Source of the DNA: Monoplex corrugatus
Taxonomy: Eukaryota; Mollusca; Gastropoda; Littorinimorpha; Ranellidae
Reading direction: 5' to 3'
DNA: 64,000 nucleotides
NCBI GenBank assembly: GCA_030674185.1
Contig: JAPXFY010000015.1
Span: 25,999,543 to 26,063,542, forward strand
Shown here: piece by piece, positions 30,998-41,430 of the stretch
How positions within the stretch are numbered: position 1 is the first letter of the stretch
How the letters are laid out: each line of letters begins with the position of its first letter
Notes under the pieces: model-generated
The model's input: only the letters and a program-made list of their open reading frames with translations
Databases searched by the model: none
What the model was told of the DNA's origin: nothing
Translations under genes and position numbers: made by a program

Positions 30998-32098
30998 GTG
31001 CCAGATAAGGTCTCTTATGTAAAATGTTCGGCTAAAAATTATCATGCCAGCCAGATAAGGTCTCTTATGAAAAATGCTCAGCTAAAAATTATCATGCCTG
31101 ACAAGGTCTCTTATGTAAAATGGTCAGCTAAAAATTATCACGCCAGCCAGATACGGTCTCATATGTAAAATGTTCGGCTAAAAATTATCATGCCAGATAA
31201 GGTCTCATATAAAATGTTCGGCTGAAAATTACAATGCCTGATAAGGTCTCTTATGTAAAATGGTCAGCTAAAAATTATCATGCCTGATAAGGTCTCATAT
31301 AAAATGTTCGGCTGAAAATTACAATGCCTGATAAGGTCTCTTATGTAAATTGGTCAGCTAAAAATTATCATGCCTGATAAGGTCTCTTATGTAAAATGGT
31401 CAGCTAAAAATTATCATGCCTGATAAGGTCTCTTATGTAAAATGCTCAGCTAAAAATTATCATGCCTGATAAGGTCTCTTATGTAAAATGGTCAGCTAAA
31501 AATTATCATGCCAGCCTGATAAGGTCTCTTATGTAAAATGCTCAGCTAAAAATTATCATGCCTGATAAGGTCTCTTATGAAAAATGCTCAGCTAAAAATT
31601 ATCATGCCTGATAAGGTCTCTTATGTAAAATGGTCAGCTAAAAATTATCATGCCAGCCTGATAAGGTCTCTTATGTAAAATGGTCAGCTAAAAATTATCA
31701 TGCCTGATAAGGTCTCTTATGAAAAATGTTCAGCTAAAAATTTTCATGCCAGCCAGATAAGGTCTCTTATGTAAAATGGTCAGCTAAAAATTATCATGCC
31801 AGCTAGATAAGGTCTCTTATGTAAAATGGTCAGCTAAAAATTATCATGCCAGCCAGATAAGGTGTCTTATGTAAAATGCTCAGCTAAAAATTATCATGCC
31901 AGCCAGATAAGGTTTCTTATGTAAAATGCTCAGCTAAAAATTATCATGCCAGCTAGATAAGGTCTCTTATGTAAAATGTTCGGCTAAAAATTATCATGCC
32001 AGCCAGATAAGGTCTCTTATGTAAAATGTTTGGCTAGAAATTATCATGCCAGCCAGATAAGGTCTCTTATGTAAAATGTTTGGCTAAAAATTATCAAT
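30998..32098 (+). repeat. 46-50 bp minisatellite, about 23 units
   Basis: The unit is 'gataaggtctcttatgtaaa' + 'atggtcagctaaaaattatc' + 'atgcc' followed by 't' (46 bp) or 'agcca' (50 bp). Short-form units dominate 31240-31700 and long-form units dominate 31740-32095. Variants ggtcag/gctcag/gttcgg also cluster. Confidence 0.97.
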
Positions 32099-32575
32099 CC
32101 AATGTATTTGGTTGGGACATTCTTCTATATTCAGATAATAACATTGCATTCCATGTTCCCTCGTACAGTTCTTCCCGTTACTTGCCAGCAAAGTGTATCT
32201 ATCCTCTTTATTCTTCTTGTGACAAACCATTCTGGGAGATAACTGTGGAAATCACAGACGGTATAACATCTGGTTTTATAGGGTTGATTCGGTCTGCCAT
32301 TCGCGGTTTTCGTTGGTTCGTTAGTTCTCGTATCCCAGTACATACTTCATACGAATATGACATTTTTTCATTCAGTATACATATAATAAATGTTAGATCT
32401 ACATTCTTTCAAATTTCAGTCATATTTATTCCAGACGCTGCTATTATACCGGACGTTCGAATGTATTGGCACCACTGCATTATTTTTCTCGTTCGTGTAA
32501 TTCTGTTAAAATTCACGTTAAAAGACTTCTGAAATAACATAAGCAACGGAAATTGTTCAGTGGGGAAAACGATCA
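32099..32575 (+). other. Unassigned; 150-codon open frame without ATG
   Basis: A frame is open from 32080 to 32532, but it has no ATG until near its end and begins inside the minisatellite. Composition is mixed. It could be an exon remnant or chance. No domain is recognised. Confidence 0.2.
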
Positions 32576-32675
32576 GTTCTCTGATAGTGCCGTACACTCC
32601 AGATCTCAAGTCTCTGGTTCTGACACAGCCCATAACATAAAAACTGCCACGTTTGCTGCCCAGTTTGATGGTTCC

Positions 32676-32832
32676 GTCATTTTCGTGGCGTCACTTTAGT
32701 GTTTCAGAGGTCCCTTCTGTCCCTTCCCCATTTGAAAGACCTTGCCAGCGCATAGGATTCGCGCAGACTCTAGTTGCCTGTCTGGCGCATCTGGAGTTAT
32801 CAAAGTATGATGAATCTCTCTTGGAACAAACT
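32676..32832 (+). repeat. Dispersed repeat D, copy 3
   Basis: 'gtggcgtcactttagtgttt', 'gaccttgccagcgcatagga', 'gcctgtctggcgcatctgga' and 'ctcttggaacaaactcc'. It forms an inverted pair with 32962-33195. Confidence 0.7.
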
Positions 32833-32961
32833 CCAACTCCAGGACTTCGAACAGCAGAAACAGCAGAACACGGCAGTTGCTGCAACGCATTTCCTAGCTG
32901 CTGGGTTCTGCAAAGGTTGTGTCATGACAATCAAAACGCCACAGAACGTGTCATCACAGTC

Positions 32962-33195
32962 TGGAATTCAGAGTCTTGAGTTTGTTACAAGGGAATTCAT
33001 CGTACTCGGAGAATTCCATATGCTCTCCACTGCATCATTTATCAGTAATTATCTGGCATACTGCTTAACCCTCTGCAAAACCCTATGTACTGACATGGTA
33101 TTGAAACGAGAGAAGGAAGGAGAGAACGCGATCTATGGAACACTAAGCTGGCACCACCAGAATGATTGTGGAACACTAAGCTTCCACCACCAGAT
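32962..33195 (-). repeat. Dispersed repeat D, copy 4 (inverted to copy 3)
   Basis: 'gagtttgttacaagggaatt', 'ggagaattccatatgctctc', 'cagtaattatctggcatact', 'aaccctatgtactgacatgg' and 'ggaacactaagctggcacca'. The last 20-bp block is repeated at 33170. Confidence 0.7.
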
Positions 33196-33509
33196 TGACT
33201 GATGTATTAAACTGAACAGGCCAGTTTTTATGTTGCAGGCTGCGATTAAACAGAAGACCCTGAAATCAGACATTGACTGCACGACTCTGTCAATAGAATC
33301 GGCTAATCAGCACTTGAATGAAACAAAGTCACCGTATGGCCCTGTGTATTATTAGCATCATGCTATGACCAACTGATCAAATAGAAATTAAACCATATGA
33401 ATTGTCTGAAGACTGAACTCACGATCCCTGCGTGGCAATCACGGCGTTCTAACCGAATATCCATCAGTGGACTAATAATCTGACCAGCTTCAGTGACTTG
33501 TTTTTGATC
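33196..33509. other. No gene recognised
   Basis: Unique-looking sequence left of the RTE insertion site. Confidence 0.4.
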
Positions 33510-33521
33510 CGTGTTTTTAAT
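33510..33521. repeat. Target site duplication, left copy
   Basis: CGTGTTTTTAAT, identical to 36549-36560 on the other side of the LINE. Confidence 0.9.
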
Positions 33522-33550
33522 ACTTTACTTTACTTACTTTATCCATCCTC

Positions 33551-34810
33551 TTATACCATCTTGGGCGTCGAGGGGAGAAAGAGCTTTCTGTCTGCGGCAA
33601 GTTTGAAGGCCTGGTTGAGTGGGATGTTGTGGGTCTTCAGTGTTTCTTTCACACCCTCGATCCAGGTCTTCCTCGGTCTACCCCTTGCCTTGTACCCTGA
33701 CACCTTTGTGTTGTAAGCTTTACTGGCAAGCTGGTGAGGTGCCATGCGTGTCAGGTGCCCGAACCACCTGGTTCTCTGCTGTTGGATGTAGTGGAGAATT
33801 GGTGTTGTTCCAATCATTTCTCTGATCTTGATGTTCTTGATCTTATCATGTCTGGTTTTGTTGACTGCTCTCCTTAGAGATCTCATCTCGCAGGTGGTGA
33901 TCTTTCTTTCAAGACTTTTGGTAAGGGTCCATGTCTGACACTGGTAGGTCAAGGTTGGTCTAAATATGGACTCGATGAGTTTGGCTTTGGTCTCGATGGG
34001 GATGTTGGGGTGTCTTAGGAGTGGGGCAAGCTGGTAGCTGACGCTGTTGGCCTTTTGAACTCTTGTCTCGATCTCTCTGTTGAGACGTCCATCTTCTGTG
34101 AAGATACTTCCAAGATACTTGAACTCGCTGACTTGTTTCAGTGCTGTCCCCTCGATGTTGATGTTGAGGCGGCCAGGTGTTCTACTGACTTTCAGTGTCT
34201 CGGTTTTGCTGATACTGATTTTCATGCCGAAGTTCTCACATTGTGTGTTCAGGTTGTTCGTGTGCTCCTGGAGTTCCCCTTCTTTTTCATGTGCAAGGCT
34301 TTGATCATCTGCAAACAGCATCTCGTTCAGATCTTCAGGGTTGGGATTTGCTTCCTTCGTGATTTTGTCCATATATACAATGAACAGCAGTGGTGATAGA
34401 ACACACCCCTGCCTCACTCCCGACGTCACCCCAAACCATTCCGTGAGTCCATCTTGGGTGCGTACTGCACTCATGCTGTTGGTATAGATGGCTCTTATAT
34501 TGTCTAGAAGTTGCCCCCTAACGTCATATTCTTCTAATGTTTTCCACAACTTGTTTCTATTTACTCTGTCGAAGGCCTTTTCTTGGTCCACGAACACGAA
34601 GTTCAGTTCTTTATTGTGTTCGATAGTCTTTTCGCTCAGTTGTCTGAGAGCGAAGATAGCGTCAGTGCATCCTCTTCCTTTTCTGAAACCCATCTGCGCC
34701 TCACTCAGTAGAGGTTCCACCTTGTACCTTGTGCGCTGTTCAAGGATCTTTGCATACATCTTTCCCGTGTGGCTCAGAAGGGATATACCTCGATACGTGC
34801 TGCAGTCTTT
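33551..34810 (-). pseudogene. RTE-type LINE ORF, RT core and C-terminus
   Basis: Continues the same protein in the next frame, beginning 'DCSTYRGISLLSHTGK'. RT motifs seen: 'GFRKGRGCTDAIFALRQL', 'VDQEKAFDRVN' (first catalytic Asp), 'GVRQGCVLSPLLF', the 'FADDQ' active site, 'EFKYLGSIFTEDGR', 'RTRWFGHLTRM' and 'ARGRPRKTWIEGV'. All key residues are present, so only the upstream single-base frameshift disables the element. The open frame extends further upstream (to 34933) out of register; that part is not real coding sequence. Confidence 0.88.
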
Positions 34811-36480
34811 TTGCTGCCTTTCTTTTTCCAGATTGGTACCACGACTGCACGCTGCCAGTCTTCTGGGACTTTCCTCTCTGTCCATGCTTTCTGGAATATT
34901 GTGGTCAGCCAAGTGGTTCCTGTTTCTCCACATGCCAGGATAGCTTCGGTTGTAATGCCATCAATTCCTGCTGCTTTGTTCTTTGGGCTGGTCTTCAACG
35001 CCTGTTGTACCTCTGATCTCAGGATGTTTGGCTCTTCGTGTTCTGGATAGCTAGGGTGAAACTGGCTCTGTGTGTATCCCTGTCTGTTTGGGTTGAGGAG
35101 TTCCTTAAAATATTCTTGCCATCTCTTCTTGATGCCGTCTTCATCACTGATAGGGTTTCCATCTCTGTCATTGACTACTGTTGTTGGGCTGTATGGCTCG
35201 TCTCGTAATCTCATTGCTTTGACGCTTTTGTAAAAATGTCGTGTCGAGAGCTTGCACAGTTCGCTTAGTTCCTCTCCATATGTTTTCCATGATTGTTCTT
35301 TGGCCATTCTGACTGTCCTCTTGCTGTGTCTTCTTGCCACTCTATATTTCACGTAGTCCTCCTCTAGCTTTGATTTCACCCACACCTTGTACAACTTCTT
35401 CTTTTCCTTGATGGCCTCCTTTACTGTGTCATTCCACCAGGCTGTCTGCTTTACCTGCCCTTTTCCGGTCTTTGTGCCGCAGGTTTTACTAAGTGTGTCT
35501 GTCAGTGTGTTCTTGAAGACTGACCATGCTTCTTCTGCTGTCATGCCTGTGCTGTCTACTTCTTCCAGCCTCTTTGTGATTTCTGTCTGTACCTCCCATT
35601 GTACCTCTTCCTTCTGGAGTTTTCTTAGGTTTATCTGTCTGTCGCACGCTTTACTCTTTGTTCTCGGTGTTCTTCTTTTCTTCATCGTAGAGACCAAGAT
35701 CACAGGGCGGTGGTCAGTGTCCAGATCTGCATTTGGAATGGCTCTTGCGTCTGTGACCCTGCTTCGTTCTTCTATTCGTGTTAGAATGAAATCTATCTGA
35801 GATGACACATTCAGATCATTCCACCTGTACCAAGTTTGTCTCTGGCTGTGTCTGTGTTCGAAAAAGGTGTTTGCAATCCACAGCCCATGCTCTGCACAGA
35901 GTGCTAGAAGTTGTTCCCCGTTGTAGTTGCACTCTGTATTGGTGTCACTGTGTGGGCCCAAGTGCTGTTCCCAAGGTGCTCTTCTTTTGCCCACTCTCCC
36001 ATTGAAGTCTCCCATGACAATGAGTTGTTCTGTGTCTGGGACTGTGTTGATGGTGTCTGCCATCTTCTCAAAGAATTCCTCCTTCTGTTCTTCAGTGTAA
36101 GAGTCATTACAAGGTGCGTAAGCCTGGATGAAGGTTGTGGTCTCCCGTTCTCCTCTTACTCGGATTTTTATTAGTCTCTCTGAGATAAACTCTGTTTCCA
36201 ACAAATTCTTTGCCGTGTCTGGGTGTAAGAAAAAGCCCACGCCGTGTGTTGCCCTTGTTGTCATGTCCACACCACTCCAGGTCAGTACATAATCCTCGTG
36301 AATCTGTTTGGTCCCCGTACCCTTTAGCCTACAGTCTGAAATTCCCATCACTGTTATTCTCCATTTTTTCATGAAGTCAATGATTTCTGGTTCCTTGTCT
36401 CTGATTCCACACACATTCCAAGTGCTTGTTCTTTCTCGTAGTCCTTTTCCATTTCCAGTTCGTTTTCCGTTATGATCCAT
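34774..36480 (-). pseudogene. RTE-type LINE ORF, endonuclease and start of RT
   Basis: 568 codons in frame. The EEP endonuclease is ordered: 'TWNVCGIRD' (20-28), 'GISDCRLKG' (46-54), 'QAYAP' (119-123), 'IVMGDFNGRVG' (154-164), 'SQIDFILTR' (227-235) and 'DTDHRPVIL' (254 on). The usual Mg-binding Glu of the 'SETK' box is Asp here. The GDFN and DH motifs are intact. RT begins near residue 500 ('NKAAGIDGITTEAI'). The frame is lost after 'WKKKGSKK', at a run of five A (34808-34812), and runs into out-of-frame sequence. In life EN would nick target DNA and RT would copy the element's RNA there. Start: the ATG at 36480 precedes the conserved TWNV block by 19 codons. Confidence 0.88.
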
Positions 36481-36548
36481 TTCTTTCTCCTTTTACTTTC
36501 TCGAGCAATGAGTAATCCACCGCCGGCTTGCTAGGCCCGTCGCAGCTT

Positions 36549-36560
36549 CGTGTTTTTAAT
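36549..36560. repeat. Target site duplication, right copy
   Basis: CGTGTTTTTAAT, pairing with 33510-33521. Confidence 0.9.
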
Positions 36561-36659
36561 GATGTAGGAAAAGACACAGAAAGTGACTACCAAGGCCTCA
36601 CTTTCGACAAGTCCGATGATGGACAAATAATGATAAACATAACTATTATGATGATGACA

Positions 36660-36715
36660 TTTACAAAACACTAAATCTTGATTACAAATCAAATCAAAGT
36701 GCACCTTCCCTGCGT
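36660..36715 (-). repeat. CR1/L2-type 3' tail fragment
   Basis: Minus strand 'gtgcactttgatttgatttg' + 'taatcaagatttagtgtttt' resembles the terminal motif at 2360-2400 and 40785-40830. Only the tail is recognised. Confidence 0.5.
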
Positions 36716-37400
36716 TCACGTAAACATTTACTGGCATTGACAAAACTTGGGGATACAAAGGCGAAGTACATGCACACTGGAAGGGGGGTGATGTGAGAGG
36801 ACTGGGATAGGGGTGGTGGTGAGGGGCAATCGTTGCCGGACAAAAGGTGTGTATATAATATACGTTAGGCTTGTACTTGTCAAAGTTTATCTGTCGAAGA
36901 GACTTGGGCAAGGAAACTGCAACCGCATGGAGAAAACACAAAGAACGAACGGCGACCTACTGTAAAATATCTGTATCAAAGAATCTCCAACAGCACATGA
37001 AGGAGAACGGACAAGGCTATACATTTGGAGTGGTTGCAGAGATAAACAGTCAGTCAGTCAGTCAGTCAACAGCATCATTCCTTGGAATGTTGGTTGCCCG
37101 TACTGCTCTCCGGGGATCTGTCCTCCGCATCTATCTTTCCTTAACCAGGTTGAAAATCTCTGGGCTGTTACGACCTGTCCACTCCTTAATTTCTCAGGTA
37201 ATTTGTTCGTGGTCTTCTCCTTTCTCTTTTGCACTCAATTTTACCATCAACGACATCTTTCGTCAGAGTGTATTTTTTGGTTCTGCACACATGTCCAAAG
37301 AAGGTCAATTTCTTTTAAAGGATGACCTATACAAGTTTTCTTCGGGTTTTCAGCTTGACGAGTATGCTCTTGGATAAACAAATACACAGCCGTTCATTTT
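36716..37400. other. No gene recognised
   Basis: (CAGT)n at 37049-37070. A 168-codon plus-strand frame (36871-37377) has mixed composition but no recognised domain or supporting copy, and I leave it uncalled. Confidence 0.35.
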
Positions 37401-37407
37401 CGGAGAA

Positions 37408-37552
<145 letters not shown>

Positions 37553-38529
37553 GTCTGTCTATTAATGTCTTTGAACAATGTGTTTCTTAGTATTATAAAT
37601 TGTCCCCAAAAGAGCGCTCCACTGAAAAAAAAACGCACAACATCCAATGCTGAGCAGTTACCCTCGTCAGTCGGGACGTGTACTTAGTAAGCTGGATTAG
37701 ACAAGCAACCGTCAAACTCCACCCAACTGACGCTGTAACAGTGTAGTCTCCTCTGGTGAGGAGCCTCGTGGCGGCTTGACACCGCTGACAGGCCAGGACT
37801 TCCTAACAACTAGGACTACGTCTGAATGAACTTGGGAGTGCTGGCCTGATGTAAAGCCATTGTGAGCCGCTTGGAATCAACGCCGAGTCGGCGCAGAAGT
37901 CGGGACAGGGAGAAAAAAAAAACACCACCTTGCACAGCAGCTGGCGTGGGTGGGTTGGGCAGGTTAGGGAGGACAGTGGGGCGTGACAGGGACAATGTGG
38001 CGTACAGTAGGCGCTTGTAGAACCTGTCACTCCCATCAGGCCAACAATGGACCACGCCCGCTGGCTCGGCTTGACCGTTAGGAACGATGAAGGGACTTTC
38101 TGCTTCGCTTACACGAAGAATACAATAACGGAACCTGAGACCAGTCCGTTCACGGCGTTTGGAAGATTATGATGACTTCCCATCCCCACCCCCCACCACC
38201 ACCTCCAACTTCATCCCCCCCCCCCCCCCCCCACCAAAGGAACGGAAAGTTAATGGGACTTGATCTCTTGCATAGAGATGTGCTGACCGTTATAAACAAT
38301 GTAGATTTTTGTTCTATAACAAAAAGAGCACAATAACCAGAACTTGAGACTGAGCTCGTCACGACATTTTGAAGACTAGAACGACCTTTCAGAAAGAACA
38401 GAAATAGTCGCGTCGACATTTTTATGGTGACGATTCTTTTTATAGCCTACCATGACTTCGTTGGCTTACCGAAAAGACACAGGATGTTTGACCATTTGGA
38501 GAGGACTTGATTCCTACCATGGTGTTTTG
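37553..38529. other. No gene recognised
   Basis: Contains C-rich low complexity at 38180-38235. Short open frames only. Confidence 0.35.
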
Positions 38530-38632
38530 AATATCACGATGACTTATCATACACATGGCACCTGTGACGTTAGTGCATATGGAATTCGTTCCGAGCGTGG
38601 AGACGTCATCTTGAGAAACTGAAACTGAAACC
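38530..38632 (-). repeat. Repeat F copy
   Basis: Minus strand 'cagtttcagtttctcaagat' + 'gacgtctccacgctcggaac' + 'gaattccatatgcactaacg'. It aligns with 27656-27745. Confidence 0.6.
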
Positions 38633-39079
38633 GATGTCTTGTTGGAAAAAAAGGATAGAGTTCGCATGTAGACCTATACATCTGATAAAGAGTTTCCATT
38701 CGAACTGGAACTCCATGATATTATCACAGAAACCCCTCGGATAGAAACAAGCCCATGAATTCTTCCCACGACAGTATCGTCTCTGTTATCTCCATTGTCT
38801 TTATCATGGCATTGTGATAAAACTGTGCCATATTCTGTGGCCTTTCGCGCCCTGTTCTTACGTTCAACTCAGTTTCGATGGGGTTGGGGGTGTGCTGGAT
38901 AACTAAAATGAGTAGCGTCGGGAGCAGTGCAGGAGGTAAAGCTTATTAAAAAATATCATAATTTTGAAAAGTGGCCGACCAGTGCATAATACTGCTGATG
39001 AGAGGATGCAAACAAAGCTCAGAGATGTAATTTACAGAACTGATACAGCTAGTTACGATGATCCAATAAATGATAATAA

Positions 39080-39560
39080 ATTAGTGGATTCTCCACAGTT
39101 TAGTAATATAAATGCAGGCCTACATTTATGGTGCGCGTAACAGTGATCTAGGCGCTTACAATTCTACAATGCAAAAAGAAATGAATATATACATATAACA
39201 CACATTCACTAACTTTACCCATTATCATCAGGCACACATTCTCAGCAACATCCACACACAAGACACCACAAGAACGCACTGAATGAGGATGGGATAGGGT
39301 CAGCACAGCACAGCACAGCACAGTTAATTTAAACAAAAAGATTCACGGAAGATGTGGGCTTTCAGTTGGGTCTTAAAAAGGAAAGATTTGGGAAATTTCT
39401 CAAATCAAATTTGAGAATCGGAAAGATATCGATCGGAAAGTTTATGGAAAAAAAACACTGCATAAGATTTCAGAAATGACACAGCTATTCAAGGTAATTC
39501 AATAAATGATAATAACTCAATGGCCTCCCTCTAGTTTATGGAGAAAAAAAACCGCACAAG
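39080..39560 (-). repeat. Diverged LINE 3' remnant with internal duplication
   Basis: 'ggcgcttacaattctacaat' and 'ggtgcgcgtaac' look like an eroded CR1/L2 terminal motif. 39032-39102 and 39464-39535 share 'aatgataata', 'acacagcta/atacagcta' and 'agttta', indicating a ~430-bp duplication. (CACAG)n lies at 39301-39322. Confidence 0.35.
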
Positions 39561-39564
39561 ATCT

Positions 39565-40368
39565 CATTCGTAACTGTGGTCTAAAAAAACGTTATACGTC
39601 ATTCGTAACTATGATCTAAAATTAGTTATCTCATTCGTAACTATGATCTAAAATTAGTTATCTCATTCGTAACTATGATCTAAAATTAGTTATCTCATTC
39701 GTAACTATGATCTAAAATTAGTTATCTCATTCGTAACTATGATCTAAAATTAGTTATCTCATTCGTAACTATGATCTAAAATTAGTTATCTCATTCGTAA
39801 CTATGATCTAAAATTAGTTATCTCATTCGTAACTATGATCTAAAATTAGTTATCTCATTCGTAACTATGATCTAAAATTAGTTATCTCATTCGTAACTAT
39901 GATCTAAAATTAGTTATCTCATTCGTAACTATGATCTAAAATTAGTTATCTCATTTGTAACTGTGGCCTAAAATTAGTTATCTCATTCGTAACTGTAGTC
40001 TAAAAAAACGTTATACGTCATTCGTAACTATGATCTAAAATTAGTTATCTCATTCGTAACTGTGGCCTAAAATTAGTTATCTCATTCGTAACTATGATCT
40101 AAAATTAGTTATCTCATTCGTAATTGTGCGCTAAAATTAGTTATCTCATTCGTAATTGTGCGCTAAAATTAGTTATCTCATTCGCGATTGTGACCTAAAA
40201 TTGGTTATCTCCTTCGTAATTGTGACCTAAAATCAGTTATCTCATTTGTAACTGTGGCCTAAAATTGGTTCTCTCATTCGTACTTGTGACCTAAAATTAG
40301 TTATCTCATTCGTAACTGTGGCCTAAAATTAGTTATCTCATTCGTAACAGTGGCCTCAAATTAGTCTG
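39565..40368 (+). repeat. 32-bp minisatellite, about 25 units
   Basis: The unit is 'ctcattcgtaactatgatct' + 'aaaattagttat'. Units 39600-39950 are almost identical. Right-hand units vary (actgtggcc, attgtgcgc, attgtgacc). A longer variant with 'aaaaaacgttatacgt' occurs at both 39580 and 40003. There are no spacers, so this is not CRISPR-like. Confidence 0.97.
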
Positions 40369-40765
40369 CAAATGCATGACGTGTTGATTTTCGTTTAATT
40401 TTTCCTTTCAGCTACTTGGTTTCCTTCTTTAGTACTGCTTTATTTTCTAGTTACATCCATTTGATAATTGTCTTTCATTCAAAGACGTGTTTAATGTATA
40501 TCATTTGATTTTGCTCATGTAGTGGGAACGACGTCTTATACAGTGCTTATAGTGAATAGTGACTACATAACAAAAACATCAAAAACAAACAAAATTAAAT
40601 GAAATAACCACACACAAAAAGAAAATGATACACAGGATGAGGGCCTGTTTCATTTTGTCGGCAATTGGCGTGAAGGAGTTTTCTTTGTCATCATCAATGT
40701 TATCATTATCTATACTATTGTTACTGTTGTTGTTATTGTTCTCCTCGTCATATAGCATCCACCAT
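40369..40765. other. No gene recognised
   Basis: AT-rich sequence between the minisatellite and the LINE. Confidence 0.4.
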
Positions 40766-41076
40766 TTATAATAATAATATACAATATTTTATATAGCGCA
40801 AAATCTTGATAAAATCAAATCTAAGCGCTAAAACAGACACACACGCACGCACGCACGCACGCGCACGCACGCACACGCACGCACGCACGCACACACACAC
40901 ACACACACGCACACACACACACACACGCACACGCACACGCACACGGCTATAAATGGGGAGAAAGAATAAAAGCAATGGAAAATCATAGAGAGCATATTAT
41001 ATACAACTATATATTACAATGTGATTCCTCTCCGAGTAGAGACAGGCTGCAGAGGGGATTGAGTGAGGTCAGGATT

Positions 41077-41430
41077 TTATGCAGAGGAGAAAAGGTGAGT
41101 TTTGAGAGCGGACTTGAAGGAGACAAAAGTAGGTTGCTGACGGACTGAGAGAGGAAGTTTGTTCCAGGAAAGTGGACCAGAAACAGAGAAGACTCGTGGA
41201 CCATAGGTATTGAGCTTAGTGCGTGGAAAGCGAAAAGTCAGAGGATCGGAGGCAGAGCGGAGGGTATGTGAGGGAACATAGATCTCAAGTAGGCTTGACA
41301 GGTAATCGGGGGCTGCGTTATTGAGGCTTTTGTAGCACATGGTGTCTACATGTAGTTTGTACTGTATGCGCTTTGATACAGGGAGCCAGTGAAGTTGTGC
41401 CAGGAGAGGAGATATGTGGTCAGCTTTTTC
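41077..41430 (-). pseudogene. CR1/L2-type LINE ORF2, C-terminal end after frameshift
   Basis: Continues from the A-run with 'ADHISPLLAQLHWLPVSKRI', 'DTMCYKSLNNAAPDYLSSLL', 'HTLRSASDPLTFRFPRTKL' and 'GPLSWNKLPLSVRQQ', ending 'KTHLFSSA' and a stop. It contains a small in-frame insertion relative to the 1.4-kb copy ('HVDTM' versus 'DIM'). It keeps the Arg codon where the other copy has a stop. Confidence 0.85.

Larger units (their letters stand above)
33522..36548 (-). mobile_element. RTE-type LINE, essentially full length (3.03 kb)
   Basis: It is bounded on both sides by CGTGTTTTTAAT (33510-33521, 36549-36560). Minus strand: a 68-bp 5' leader, one ORF coding an AP-type endonuclease then a reverse transcriptase, a very short 3' UTR, and an (AAAGT)-like tail 'aagtaagtaaagtaaagt' at the left edge. 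A single EN-RT ORF, short UTRs and a simple-repeat tail are typical of RTE-type LINEs of about 3 kb. One frameshift at 34808-34812 interrupts the ORF; otherwise it is open. It is therefore a recent insertion. Confidence 0.9.

Noticed and set aside
32080..32532. 150-codon frame as a gene
   Set aside because: It lacks an ATG start, begins inside a minisatellite, and a frame of this length is expected a few times by chance in 64 kb.
34055..34396. 113-, 151- and 137-codon plus-strand frames across 34055-35800
   Set aside because: They are antisense shadows of the minus-strand LINE ORF and contain no motif of their own.
36871..37377. 168-codon plus-strand frame
   Set aside because: No recognised domain, and it runs into CAGT and CT simple repeats. 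Length alone is not enough.
39565..40368. CRISPR-like array
   Set aside because: Units are directly adjacent with no unique spacers, and the context is eukaryotic.
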